Source: CAYTGM01 sp964437365 (GTDB lineage Bacteria; Sumerlaeota; Sumerlaeia; SLMS01). Taken from it: a DNA stretch of 64,000 bases. The notes beneath the pieces are model-generated. The model was given only the letters and a program-made list of their open reading frames with translations, was not told where the DNA came from and did not search any database. Location of the stretch: contig CAYTGM010000009.1 in assembly GCA_964437365.1 (NCBI GenBank), positions 124,001-188,000 of the forward strand. The letters are read 5' to 3'. The position numbers and the translations under genes are program-made. This document shows, piece by piece, positions 44,388 to 54,522 of this stretch (its first letter is position 1; every line of letters starts with the position of its first letter).

Positions 44388-45452
44388 TTATTGAGGCTGG
44401 CGTGGATCGATGCCCCTCTTGTTTATCTCGTTCAGCACATAGCGTGAGTCATGCTCGAGGGCGCGAAGGACTTCATCACGTGCGGCGTTATATTTCTTTT
44501 GCTTGTAAAGACAGATGCTTAGATCATATCTGAGTACAGCACTGTTCGAAAACAGCTCCAGCGCTTTGCGAAGAGCCTGTTCCTGTTTTTCAAAGTCGCC
44601 GGCCTTGGCATAGAGGATCGCCGCACTGTGGTAAGCTTCAGGGATCATGCGGTTGACTCTATTTCCCAGATCCATAATGTAATCTCCTCCTCTGGAAGGC
44701 TCCCCGGAAATGTCATAGTAATTCGTCAGAGCCTGAATGGATCGCCTGTCCGTTGGGTCAAGAAGCAACCCCTTGCGAAGGAGTTCCACCCCTTCTTCTC
44801 CGCGGCCGATCTTTTGATATAGACGCCCCAGTGCAAGTGTCCCTTGGGTGTCCTCCATAATTGCCGAACGATTTTCCTCCGCAAGGCGAAGAGCTTGAGC
44901 GTTTTTCCCTTGAAGCTCCATGGTTTGTACAAGCCCCGAAACTGCAGGTGCAAAGCCCTCATCCTCATCAAGTGCAAGCTGATAGTTGAGCGTTGCTTCC
45001 GGATATCTTTCAGAGACGCGGAAGAAGTCGCCCTGATAAGCATAGGCGTTCGGGATCAAACCCTCATACCAGGAGACCACAGCTAATAATCTTAGGGAAG
45101 GTTGGTGCGCTGGGCAGATATTAAGTGCACTTAAAAGGTCGGTCTTCACGGATTCCAGAAGTTTGTTACCTCCAAGAGAACCGAGTGAAGATTCTTCAAA
45201 GGATGTCAGATCCATCCTCTCTACTGCAACAAGTTCTCGAATATCGTCTGCCTTGTTGCGTGCACGTGCATGGAAAACTTCAGCGTATTCACAGGCGTTG
45301 AGGTCTCTTTCAGCCATGTCTGCCAGATGCTTCACTCCCACAGATTTCATTGCGAGGACAACTGTCACCGCTGTCGCGATAACGATGACCCAGATGGGGA
45401 GTAACTTCTTCATGTCGGGTAAGTATCGGTTACCGTTTGGGGTAGTGCTCAT
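44388..45452 (-). CDS. TPR-repeat protein with N-terminal membrane anchor
   Basis: 354 aa. A transmembrane segment (about residues 16-35, LLPIWVIVIATAVTVVLAM) is followed by helical repeats of TPR type: EATLNYQLALDEDEGFAPAV, QALRLAEENRSAIMEDTQ, LALGRLYQKIGRGEEGVELL, RKGLLLDPTDRRSIQALTNY and SAAILYAKAGDFEKQEQALR. It is likely a periplasm-facing scaffold. Its ATG overlaps the stop of the C25 peptidase gene (ATGA), so both are made from one message and may work together in export or assembly of the peptidase. Confidence 0.85.
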   Translation of the reverse strand: MSTTPNGNRYLPDMKKLLPIWVIVIATAVTVVLAMKSVGVKHLADMAERDLNACEYAEVFHARARNKADDIRELVAVERMDLTSFEESSLGSLGGNKLLESVKTDLLSALNICPAHQPSLRLLAVVSWYEGLIPNAYAYQGDFFRVSERYPEATLNYQLALDEDEGFAPAVSGLVQTMELQGKNAQALRLAEENRSAIMEDTQGTLALGRLYQKIGRGEEGVELLRKGLLLDPTDRRSIQALTNYYDISGEPSRGGDYIMDLGNRVNRMIPEAYHSAAILYAKAGDFEKQEQALRKALELFSNSAVLRYDLSICLYKQKKYNAARDEVLRALEHDSRYVLNEINKRGIDPRQPQ

Positions 45453-48400
45453 GGGATGCGGGCAACTTCCTGACTTTCCGAGGAATCGGACTGCTGTGGC
45501 GAACCTTTCTTTATCCGAACGTCTTTTAAGGATGGAGTGTCAACGGCTGATCCAACTAATGTGGCTCGCCACTGAAAGAAAAGATCGTCAGATACACCTG
45601 CTTTGAATGATCTATCAGGACTGATATCAATCCAGTCATTCCAGTCTATCTCCTGCTTACCTTCACTCCCGCTTCTGATAGCAAACTGAATCGACGTGTT
45701 TTCTGGTAAGTCCATCTCTGCACTCAGATAACGCTCAGCAGGTCCCTTTAACTTTATGATAGGACTGCGATATGAGCCCTTAACGGGGTTCAAATAGAAA
45801 CCTCTAATCTGGTTTACAGATGGATAGTCAGGAGGAGAGAGTTCTATATCAAGGAAGTCGTCATGAGTTTCAACTCTTTCCATGTACACCCTGTCTCGTG
45901 CATTCCTGTTGAACAACTTCCACTCTGGGTTATTTTCAAGACGATAGCGAAACTGACCTGAGTTTTTATCGCTGAAGAAATTCCCAACGTGATTGATATA
46001 CAACTCATAGAGAGTGACACCGTCTTCCTGGTCCAGAGGAATCCTGAGTTTAACACTTGGTGGATCTTCTCCATACTGGTACCACAGGTCTGTTCCATCC
46101 AGTTCCCAGAGGTTATCTACGGTCTTATAAGGACCCAGAGTGCCTTCAACAAAGTACCCCCGTTCAATGGAACGATATAGACTGTCACTTCCTGGCCTTT
46201 GAGTAAGAACAAGAGCGCGGGACCCAAGCTGTTTGAGATCCGTGATAGTCCCGTAATCCGGAAATCTGCCGAACTCCCAGGTGCCGTCCTCTGAGGTAAT
46301 AAAGGTCTCGGGAAGAATATACGGAAAAATAAACTCAGCATCGTTATCGCGATGGGTTGTCTCGAGATACTCTCGATCCGGGTTCAACTCGATGATATAC
46401 TGGTATTCATCTGGTTCTATCTGCCAGTCAAATGTGATGACTGCTGAATCCCCAGCAAGTAACTCGTCGAATCGATGTGAGAACTGTTGCCTTCTTTCTC
46501 CAGACCTGCTGAGAGCAGCGCCTGTCACACGAAACCTTCGTAGAAAATCACGGTCCGAGTTATTCTCTACAGGGACCTGAAATGAGATTATCTGATAGGG
46601 CTCTGCATAGTTCTTCGAAACTTTAATGTTTTCTTTCGTCAGTCTTAAGTTCGGTGCCTCGATAAACCGGAAGGGCTGAGAAGCGACATTATCTGTCATG
46701 TCTTCTTCCTGCGCGTCAGAGTTACCGCTTTCGACAGTCGCGTAGAGAGTTCCACTGTTATCTGTAAATGGTCCCGGATCCCAGCGTACTCTCAGTTCTT
46801 TTTCATCTCCAGGAAACAGTTCGCTAATATTATTCTGATCATACCACGGTATTGATGATTCTGCTCTGTTTTCCTGCTTCCATGGTTCGTTAACCCACAA
46901 GGCAGCAGTAATATTCTTCATGGGTACGTTTCCGTTATTTCGAATCGTCATCCGTGCGAAAACGGTATTCTTTTGTGGCACTGCGTCTCTTTCAAGATAG
47001 AAAGAACCGGGAATAATCATCAAGTTTGGATTATCCTTCAAAGAGAGGGAAAAGACTTCTACTTGAAGGGGAACTTCGCGGTTATCCCCCCAGCCATAGA
47101 CCTCCATGGCGAAAGTCTTTTCAGCAGATCGAAAGGATCTCTCACTCTTGAATGTAACTTCTTCCCGACTTCCCGCTTCCAGACGCTGTATGGTCTGCAA
47201 GGGAGCAATTTCCGGCCTGCCTTCCTGGTCCAGATCCTTGAGTCGGATCCGTATGTTTCCAAGGTCTTCCGATGTCACGTTGTAAAGAGGAAGGACAAAC
47301 TCCGTTCCTTCAAAGTCCGAAAGATGCCTGACTTCAATCCCCGAGAGAGGAAGGGAAAGGTAGCGTCCGGATTTCATCGATGCCGTATTAAATATTTCTG
47401 TCTCTGCAATGGCAACTCGCTCTCCGTTTCCATTATTGCCCTCTACACTCAGTCTTGCAGAAACCTTTTCAAATTCTTCCACCAGTCTCGGTGGAATATC
47501 TACATCAACTGCAGAGAGAGCTGGCAGATCAACAGGGAGTGCTTCCAGAACGCGCCCCGTACTTGCATCAAGGATATCAAACTGTATATCAGAGAGAGGA
47601 AGTCTGGATTTATTTGTGATTGTGACTGTAACAGGTGAGGTGACGGCCAATTGTCTGAATTCTTCGGCAAGATCCTGTCGTTTGAAAACTAACTCAGCCT
47701 CGGTCTTCTCAACAGTCAGCGTTTCAGACCCGGAGATATGAAACGAATCTTCTTCATTTCCACCGGAAACGGAAACGACATACTCCCCAGGCTCAAGCCA
47801 GGCAGGGAGTTCAAGCTCAAACTCAAACTCACGGTCCTTGCCAGACGCCAGAATCTGCTGCTCTACGATGGGTTCATGCGTCTTGCCAAGAAGTGCAACT
47901 TTGAGAGTTGAAGCTTCCATTCTGCTGGCGGTTGCCGTGACGGAAAGCTTTCCAGGACTCGTGGACAGGACACGGCTAGGTTCAACAGTTAGCTTGTCGA
48001 ATGAATTGAGAGGAACGATAGACAAAGCGGGGTCCCCCATAAGAACAAATTGCTTTGTCAATTTCTGGCTGGCTCTATACTGGAAATACTTCAATTTGGA
48101 ATAAAGACATAGTTCACCAACATCGGAGGTCGATTTTTGCTGTAATGCCTCATAGAAAGAGAGAATGAGAAGCTCATGTTCGTAGCTGCTGGCCTTTTCG
48201 ACAGGTATATAGGCTGCCACCATTCCTCCATTTTCTCTCCGAAGAAAATGCTCTGACAAACTTGTATTTACTGGTGGCACTGGATAGTCAATCCAGCCCG
48301 TATCACAGGATCCTGCGATGAGAACAGGAAACTTCCCGTTACTCTCTGTGCGGTCTATATCTCTGATGTGAAAAATTCTCTCGCCAGACCAAAGATTGGG

Positions 48401-50857
48401 CCCACCGTGACCAAGATATGTGACTGTTCGTGCCCCATCATTTAAAGCCTTCACAATCGCATCAGTCATTTCTACACTGCGTTTTCTCCAGAATCCTCGG
48501 AAATAATCCTCATAAACGAAATCATGAAGCCCATATATAAGAGCCTCGTGCGAACCGCTAAAGCCCTGGCTGACTATAGCCTTCGCAACCTTTAGAAACT
48601 CCGCTTCATCATCAAGAACAAACAGATTCCGGTTTCGCCACATTCCACCTGGAGGCGAGGTTTCATAAGCGATGATCTTATCAACTATCGTTGAAAGTTC
48701 ATCGGTGTTGTTGGCTGAAATTCTTCCAAGCTCAACATCAGGAAGAGGTCCGACTCCAGAAAAAAGTGTATAGCCTTCATCACCGCGGATTCTTTCTGCT
48801 GGATCCTGCCAGCCATAGACAGGCACCATGTTCTTCGAAGCAGTGATATCAGGGAAACGATACTCCCACCAGAACTCCGATGCTTCTCCTACAAGGAGAA
48901 CCTCACTCAAACGTTTGCCTTCGCGATCGATATAGCAGTGATGAATCACGTCGCAGATGGCGGAGGTTTTTTGCCAACCATAGCTGTAAACCTTATATAT
49001 GTCTTCAACATTTACCGCTTCCACACGGCGGTTCTTCGATCGATGTTGGAGAAAAGGTGGAAGGGCCTCCTGAAGATCTGAATGATAGATCAGTAGATAA
49101 TCAAGAGCGGAGGACCTGAAAAACAGCTCGGGGAATTGTACTCTCTCGACATTTGTTGGGAATGGTGTTATTGACGGTTCAACCAGTACAAAGGTGTTTT
49201 CACCTTCAGCCACGTCTATCTTGCCATTGAATTGACGGACGCCTGAGCGACCAATGATTCGAAGTGATTGCACTTCAGGTCGAAGGGGATCTTCCAGGTC
49301 GAAGAGATAGCCCGAGCCTCCCTCAGTATTGTATGTATTGAACTGTGCCGTATATGAAGTTGTCTCATCAGCGCTAATCGTAAACGGGTCTTGATGGTAA
49401 ATGGATCTTGTTGGAACCGGGATGTTGATTCGAGCTTCGATGAAAGCAGCAGACCAACTTCCATTGTCGCCTTCAGTACTGGCCTCAAGGGAAAGAATAT
49501 TTGTCCCTGGCTTCAACAAAGCAGCGTCAAAATTGAACTGTACCTCCTTTGAATTCGTCGATCTTGCATTCACCTGACCTATTCTCTCTCTGTTCAGATA
49601 GGCTACAAGCTCGCCTTCACTTCTCGGATTAGTTGTTGTATAGAAAATTTGTACTGATGCGGGGCCTGTTTTCTCTATTTCTTCCGGTGCCTGAAACTCA
49701 AACTCTTCGTAGTTACCATAGCCGATGACTGAAGTCACCCAGCGTAAATTGGGTGAATTAAGGTCAATTTGAAACAAGTACTCGTTTGGCTTGAATATAC
49801 GCCGCTGTACGACAGCTGGACGGTCTATCGGTATAACTCCTCGTGCTTCAAACCCCTTGGGTGTGAGACGAAGAGGCTCCTGCTCCTCACCTGCCCTGAT
49901 TATCCACAATGGAAGATAGGGGGCTTTGTCACTTTTGTCGTGAGGCACGTAGAACAACAGTTTTGCGTCACCTGCGAGGAAAGGGTCGTTCACTTCGAAG
50001 GGAAGGCAAGGAAGCTCTTCATTCCCCAGCATCACAACAATTTCATCGACGGGAAGGCTTTCGGGAGAAACGCCAGCGTCGCGCAGCACAGTTCCATCGA
50101 TACCGTAAACTCCTCCTTCCCGTAGTCTATACAGAAGGACTGGTCCTCGAGCAGCAGCATCCCGCATAAGCTCATTCCATTTTGTCTGAGCCTCATATTC
50201 AATTGGAGGGTCGATCTGCATGGCAGATGTCAGTATCTGTTCAGGATTGAGGACAACCTTTCCGAGGGCAACAATGCTGTAAGGATCATATTCCTTCAGG
50301 TCAGGTATATACTTGTCCGGGTCTTCTTTTTCAAAACTGGCAAGGAGCTGCATACCATTTATGATAAGGGTATAGCCACGGGAATTACCATCTAAAGTAA
50401 AGTTCTTTCGTTTACTGATTTCCAACTCTGCCTTATACTGCCCGACAGAACGAAACTGATCGATCATTCTCAAGCGAATCAGACCCAAATCACTGACGTC
50501 CATACCGAGTTCGTTCTCCCCCTCTGAATCAAAGGGCCCCAGAACTGTGTCATCATCCTGCAGAATGAAGTAGCTGAACTTTTCCAGCTCCACCTTCAAT
50601 CCACCATCGATGGGTCCAGCAAGCATGATTGGCTGGTAATGGCGTCCGTTGAGGCGAGTCAGGTCGGGAATCTGCAGGGATAGATAGATTCTGCTGGAGG
50701 TATCCGATACCTTTTCAGATCGACTCCGAATAAATGGTTCGATTTCTTCAGGTGAATATGTTGTATTCGCGCCCGCTTTTACTGACCCAAGGATGAAAAG
50801 CAGCATGGCCAGAAAAAAGAGGTGTCTGTTTCGATACTCTGTTAACAATGTGTGCAC
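45449..50857 (-). CDS. Gingipain-type (C25) cysteine peptidase-like giant exported protein
   Basis: 1802 aa. A signal peptide (HLFFLAMLLFILGSVKAGA) leads a secreted or surface protein. Residues about 1-600 are beta-rich prodomain-like segments. The C25 domain (about 600-960) has the catalytic His in TYLGHGGPNLW (about 814), the catalytic Cys in LIAGSCDTGWID (about 850) and the late KQFVLMGDPALSIVP. Beyond this come several CARDB-like beta domains (for example VTITNKSRLPLSDI, RNNGNVPMKNITAALWVN). The start is GTG 50857 with a weak ribosome-binding site. C25 enzymes include gingipains, type IX secretion sortase PorU and metacaspase-like relatives; I see no clear C-terminal T9SS signal. It heads an ATGA-coupled pair with a TPR protein. 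Confidence 0.87.
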   Translation of the reverse strand: MHTLLTEYRNRHLFFLAMLLFILGSVKAGANTTYSPEEIEPFIRSRSEKVSDTSSRIYLSLQIPDLTRLNGRHYQPIMLAGPIDGGLKVELEKFSYFILQDDDTVLGPFDSEGENELGMDVSDLGLIRLRMIDQFRSVGQYKAELEISKRKNFTLDGNSRGYTLIINGMQLLASFEKEDPDKYIPDLKEYDPYSIVALGKVVLNPEQILTSAMQIDPPIEYEAQTKWNELMRDAAARGPVLLYRLREGGVYGIDGTVLRDAGVSPESLPVDEIVVMLGNEELPCLPFEVNDPFLAGDAKLLFYVPHDKSDKAPYLPLWIIRAGEEQEPLRLTPKGFEARGVIPIDRPAVVQRRIFKPNEYLFQIDLNSPNLRWVTSVIGYGNYEEFEFQAPEEIEKTGPASVQIFYTTTNPRSEGELVAYLNRERIGQVNARSTNSKEVQFNFDAALLKPGTNILSLEASTEGDNGSWSAAFIEARINIPVPTRSIYHQDPFTISADETTSYTAQFNTYNTEGGSGYLFDLEDPLRPEVQSLRIIGRSGVRQFNGKIDVAEGENTFVLVEPSITPFPTNVERVQFPELFFRSSALDYLLIYHSDLQEALPPFLQHRSKNRRVEAVNVEDIYKVYSYGWQKTSAICDVIHHCYIDREGKRLSEVLLVGEASEFWWEYRFPDITASKNMVPVYGWQDPAERIRGDEGYTLFSGVGPLPDVELGRISANNTDELSTIVDKIIAYETSPPGGMWRNRNLFVLDDEAEFLKVAKAIVSQGFSGSHEALIYGLHDFVYEDYFRGFWRKRSVEMTDAIVKALNDGARTVTYLGHGGPNLWSGERIFHIRDIDRTESNGKFPVLIAGSCDTGWIDYPVPPVNTSLSEHFLRRENGGMVAAYIPVEKASSYEHELLILSFYEALQQKSTSDVGELCLYSKLKYFQYRASQKLTKQFVLMGDPALSIVPLNSFDKLTVEPSRVLSTSPGKLSVTATASRMEASTLKVALLGKTHEPIVEQQILASGKDREFEFELELPAWLEPGEYVVSVSGGNEEDSFHISGSETLTVEKTEAELVFKRQDLAEEFRQLAVTSPVTVTITNKSRLPLSDIQFDILDASTGRVLEALPVDLPALSAVDVDIPPRLVEEFEKVSARLSVEGNNGNGERVAIAETEIFNTASMKSGRYLSLPLSGIEVRHLSDFEGTEFVLPLYNVTSEDLGNIRIRLKDLDQEGRPEIAPLQTIQRLEAGSREEVTFKSERSFRSAEKTFAMEVYGWGDNREVPLQVEVFSLSLKDNPNLMIIPGSFYLERDAVPQKNTVFARMTIRNNGNVPMKNITAALWVNEPWKQENRAESSIPWYDQNNISELFPGDEKELRVRWDPGPFTDNSGTLYATVESGNSDAQEEDMTDNVASQPFRFIEAPNLRLTKENIKVSKNYAEPYQIISFQVPVENNSDRDFLRRFRVTGAALSRSGERRQQFSHRFDELLAGDSAVITFDWQIEPDEYQYIIELNPDREYLETTHRDNDAEFIFPYILPETFITSEDGTWEFGRFPDYGTITDLKQLGSRALVLTQRPGSDSLYRSIERGYFVEGTLGPYKTVDNLWELDGTDLWYQYGEDPPSVKLRIPLDQEDGVTLYELYINHVGNFFSDKNSGQFRYRLENNPEWKLFNRNARDRVYMERVETHDDFLDIELSPPDYPSVNQIRGFYLNPVKGSYRSPIIKLKGPAERYLSAEMDLPENTSIQFAIRSGSEGKQEIDWNDWIDISPDRSFKAGVSDDLFFQWRATLVGSAVDTPSLKDVRIKKGSPQQSDSSESQEVARIP

Positions 50858-50984
50858 GTTATTCAGGTTTCTCTCAGAAAGATTCTCCCAGAACCCACAT
50901 CCTAATTGTGCCGGTGAGTTTCATCCCCTTTGATTGCTCAGGTCAAGACAAGCCAAGGGTCATGAAAAGGAACAGGACCACATC

Positions 50985-51434
50985 ATGAGCAAAAGCCCAC
51001 AGATCGCTGTTATCAACGGACCTAACCTCAACCTGCTGGGGACACGTGAACCGGAAATCTATGGTTCTACAACCCTTCAGGACATACATCAAGACCTTGA
51101 GAAGCATGCCAAGGGATTGGGCGTCAGCCTGACTTTTTTCCAAAGTAATCACGAAGGCGAGATCATCGATCACATACATTCTCTTAGAGAGACACACAGC
51201 GCCATCCTCATTAACCCAGGGGCTTTCACGCACACCTCCGTTGCCATCCTTGACGCTCTCTCCAGCGTTCAGGTTCCCACATTCGAAGTTCACCTCTCAA
51301 ACATTCACCAGCGTGAAGAGTTCCGCCATAAGAGCTACATCAGCAAAGTTGCCCGCGGCATCGTTTGTGGTTTCGGCGCCGACAGTTACCGCCTTGCTCT
51401 GGAGGGAGCCGTGAAGAGTCTAAAGAGTACTTAA
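50985..51434 (+). CDS. aroQ: 3-dehydroquinate dehydratase, type II
   Basis: About 149 aa, the standard size. It converts 3-dehydroquinate to 3-dehydroshikimate in the shikimate pathway. Landmarks: GPNLNLLGTREPEIYG with the catalytic Tyr, SNHEGEIIDHIH, NPGAFTHTSVAI and EVHLSNIHQREEFRHKSY with the catalytic His and the Arg of the flexible lid. I chose ATG 50985, preceded by AGGACC at 7-8 bases; an open extension to 50934 has no support. In many genomes aroQ lies beside accBC; here the two are 42 kb apart, and aroQ lies before uvrA. Confidence 0.97.
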   Translation: MSKSPQIAVINGPNLNLLGTREPEIYGSTTLQDIHQDLEKHAKGLGVSLTFFQSNHEGEIIDHIHSLRETHSAILINPGAFTHTSVAILDALSSVQVPTFEVHLSNIHQREEFRHKSYISKVARGIVCGFGADSYRLALEGAVKSLKST

Positions 51435-51504
51435 GCCAGAAGATGGCTCGTCTCCTGCTCTCTTCCTCTGCAGATTATTTTGCAACATAGAGTCACTCAA
51501 CCTT

Positions 51505-54393
51505 ATGCCCGCAGACAAAATACGGATCTTCAACGCTTCCGAACACAACCTCAAGAACATTGATCTCGAGATTCCCCGAAAGAGCCTGACGGTCATCACT
51601 GGGCTTTCAGGATCAGGGAAGTCGAGCCTCGCTTTTGATACCATCTACGCCGAGGGTCAGCGCCGCTACATCGAATCTCTCTCCGCTTACGCCCGACAAT
51701 TCCTTGATCAGCTTCCGAAGCCTCATGTTGAGCGGATCGAAGGTTTGTCACCGGCAATTTCTATTGAACAGAAGACCGTCAGCCGAAACCCACGCTCCAC
51801 CGTCGGAACGGTAACGGAAGTCTACGACCACCTGCGTCTGCTCTTCTCAACGATCGGGGAAGCCTCCTGCCCCAAGTGCGGAAAGCAGCTTCAGAATCAG
51901 ACCGCCGACAGCATCAGCGAGACGGCCTTTTCACTTCCCAACGGAACGCGTCTGATGATCCTTGCTCCCGTCATTCGAGGACGAAAGGGCGAGTACCAGG
52001 CACTTTTTCAGAAATTACTGCGAGACGGTTTCGTTCGTGCCAAAATCGACGGAGACATTGTTGATCTCGACCCAACAACAAAACTGAAACGTATGTATAG
52101 ACATGACATATCCGTCGTTGTCGATCGCGTCTATGTTAATCCAGAGATGAAGTCGCGAATAAAAGAGGCCATCAAGACTGCACTGCGCATGTCAGACAAC
52201 CTGGTTATCCTTGAAACGCTTCCGGATCGAAAGGGTGATTATCCCACAGGAACACCCTGGGAGGGCGAACGCCTTTTCAGCAGTGAACTTGGCTGTCCTG
52301 AACATGGCCCCCAGGTCGTTGACATGGCTCCGCGCGTCTTTAGTTTTAACTCGCCCTACGGGTGGTGCCCCGAGTGCGAGGGAATTGGAACAGTCAGTGA
52401 AGTCGCCGAAGAAAAGGTCGTTCCAAACCCTAAAGCAACTTTGAGAGAAAGTGCAGTGCTTCCTTGGAAGTGGTTCTTTGATCGCCGTGGTGGAGACTAT
52501 AAAAAGAAAACTGTTCAGCGCAGTGAACATGGAAAACAACTCCATAAAGTAATCGAAGTATACGAGATAGACATCGATACTCCCTGGGAAAGCCTCGAAA
52601 AGAAACATCGATCAATTCTCCTGTATGGATTTGGAAAAAAGAATACCTTCCCTAAAGAATGGGTGAAGAATCGTAAATACAAATCCCTGGCAAGCTGGAG
52701 CGGCGTGATGGGTCGAGTTCAGAAAAAGCTCGCAGCGGCTCAGGATGATTCCGAATGGGAAGCGCTATCAGAGTACTTGAGCGATGTTCCCTGCCCGGTA
52801 TGCGACGGAGCTCGACTTCGCTCAGAAGCTCTGGCCGTGACGCTCGGTGGAAAGAACATTGCCGATATATGTACTTTGGGAATAACCGACGCTTTGAACT
52901 TCATGAAATCAATCACCCTGAATGAGCGACAGCGCTCGATTGTGCATCAGCCGATGAAAGAAGTGATTGATCGACTTGGCTTTCTGCAAAATGTTGGTTT
53001 GCATTATCTCACGCTTGACCGGAAAGCCGGAACTCTGTCCGGAGGAGAGGCACAGCGTATTCGCCTGGCCACACAAATCGGTTCGCGATTAACAGGTGTG
53101 CTCTACATTCTGGACGAGCCCTCGATAGGACTTCACCAGCGTGATAATGAAAAGCTCATAAACTCTTTAGCTGATATACGCGACCTCGGGAACACGGTTC
53201 TTGTCGTTGAACACGATGAGCAGACAATACGTACTGCCGACTTTGTTGTCGATCTCGGGCCTGGCGCCGGTCGCCTGGGAGGAGAAATCATTGCCTCAGG
53301 TTCTCCCAAACAGATCGCGCGTAACAGGAAATCGGCGACGGGTCGTTACCTCAATGGCGAGGTAGCCATCGAAGCACCAGAAGAGACAAGAAAGCCTGGC
53401 GAAAACTGGCTCGAGATTTCCGGGTGCTCGCTGCACAATCTTAAGGAGCAGACACTCAAAGTCCCCTGTGGACTGATGGTGGGCATCACGGGAGTGAGCG
53501 GAAGTGGCAAGTCTTCTCTCATTATGGAGACGATGCTTCCTCTCCTCATGAATCACTGCTATAAGACGACACAGATGGTCGTTGGACCTTATGACCAGGC
53601 TGAGGGTGTTGACAACTTTGATCGATGTATACACGTTAACCAGCAGCCGATCGGCCGGACACCGCGTAGCAACCCTGCAACCTATACAAAAGTTTTCGAT
53701 GCGATTCGTGAACTGTTTGCCCTCACACCTGACGCTCGAATGAAAGGCTACACGAAGAGTCGTTTCTCGTTTAACGTCAAGGGAGGTCGATGCGAGGAAT
53801 GCAGCGGACAAGGTGCTGTTAAAGTAGAGATGAACTTCCTTCCCGACGTCTATGTTGAGTGCACTTCCTGCCAGGGAAGACGCTACAATGCAGAAACGCT
53901 CCTTGTGAACTACAAAGGAAAATCTATCGCTGATGTCCTCGAGATGACAATTGATGATGCACTCGAACTTTTTGAATCGGTCCCACAGATTAAATCTGTG
54001 CTCCAGACCCTTCGAGACGTAGGCCTTGGATATATACACCTGGGCCAGTCGGCGACGACTCTTTCAGGAGGGGAAGCGCAGCGCATTAAGCTGGCTCGTG
54101 AGCTCTCGAAGAAGAATACCGGTCGGACTATGTATATCCTTGATGAACCAACAACAGGGCTGCACTTTGCCGATGTTCATCGCCTGCTGGATGTTATGAA
54201 TAGACTCGTGGACACGGGGTCAACGATGGTAGTGATCGAGCACAATCTAGACATTATTAAATGCTGTGACTGGCTTATAGACATCGGCCCTGAAGGTGGA
54301 GATGAAGGTGGTGAGATTATCGCCGAGGGCCCGCCAAAAGAGATAGCGAAGAAAAAGGAAAGTCATACCGGTCGATTCCTTAAAGAACTATAG
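51505..54393 (+). CDS. uvrA: Excinuclease ABC subunit A
   Basis: 962 aa. Twin ABC domains recognise DNA lesions and load UvrB in nucleotide excision repair. First cassette: Walker A TGLSGSGKSSLAFDT and the signature LSGGEAQRIRLATQIG with LYILDEPSIGLHQRD. Second: Walker A TGVSGSGKSS and LSGGEAQRIKLAREL with MYILDEPTTGLHFAD. The second zinc finger is intact (CEECSGQG ... VECTSCQGRRYN). In the first, one ligand differs: CPEH (Cys264, His267) pairs with CPEC (Cys288, Cys291), a Cys-to-His change. An extra CPKCGKQ lies near residue 119. The ATG has no clear ribosome-binding site. It follows aroQ by 70 bases. Confidence 0.97.
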   Translation: MPADKIRIFNASEHNLKNIDLEIPRKSLTVITGLSGSGKSSLAFDTIYAEGQRRYIESLSAYARQFLDQLPKPHVERIEGLSPAISIEQKTVSRNPRSTVGTVTEVYDHLRLLFSTIGEASCPKCGKQLQNQTADSISETAFSLPNGTRLMILAPVIRGRKGEYQALFQKLLRDGFVRAKIDGDIVDLDPTTKLKRMYRHDISVVVDRVYVNPEMKSRIKEAIKTALRMSDNLVILETLPDRKGDYPTGTPWEGERLFSSELGCPEHGPQVVDMAPRVFSFNSPYGWCPECEGIGTVSEVAEEKVVPNPKATLRESAVLPWKWFFDRRGGDYKKKTVQRSEHGKQLHKVIEVYEIDIDTPWESLEKKHRSILLYGFGKKNTFPKEWVKNRKYKSLASWSGVMGRVQKKLAAAQDDSEWEALSEYLSDVPCPVCDGARLRSEALAVTLGGKNIADICTLGITDALNFMKSITLNERQRSIVHQPMKEVIDRLGFLQNVGLHYLTLDRKAGTLSGGEAQRIRLATQIGSRLTGVLYILDEPSIGLHQRDNEKLINSLADIRDLGNTVLVVEHDEQTIRTADFVVDLGPGAGRLGGEIIASGSPKQIARNRKSATGRYLNGEVAIEAPEETRKPGENWLEISGCSLHNLKEQTLKVPCGLMVGITGVSGSGKSSLIMETMLPLLMNHCYKTTQMVVGPYDQAEGVDNFDRCIHVNQQPIGRTPRSNPATYTKVFDAIRELFALTPDARMKGYTKSRFSFNVKGGRCEECSGQGAVKVEMNFLPDVYVECTSCQGRRYNAETLLVNYKGKSIADVLEMTIDDALELFESVPQIKSVLQTLRDVGLGYIHLGQSATTLSGGEAQRIKLARELSKKNTGRTMYILDEPTTGLHFADVHRLLDVMNRLVDTGSTMVVIEHNLDIIKCCDWLIDIGPEGGDEGGEIIAEGPPKEIAKKKESHTGRFLKEL

Positions 54394-54522
54394 ATGTAAG
54401 CGGTTTCACCTACCAGCGCCTATACACGATGGAATACTTATTGCGGGATGCAATTATCCGGTCGGGATTGGGACGTTAGCCCGTACATATGTGGGCACAA
54501 TTTCTGTTGTGGGGTCACCAGT

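Noticed and set aside
53296..54039. 247-codon minus-strand frame within uvrA
   Set aside because: It lies opposite clear UvrA motifs and has no recognisable domain; it is an antisense shadow.
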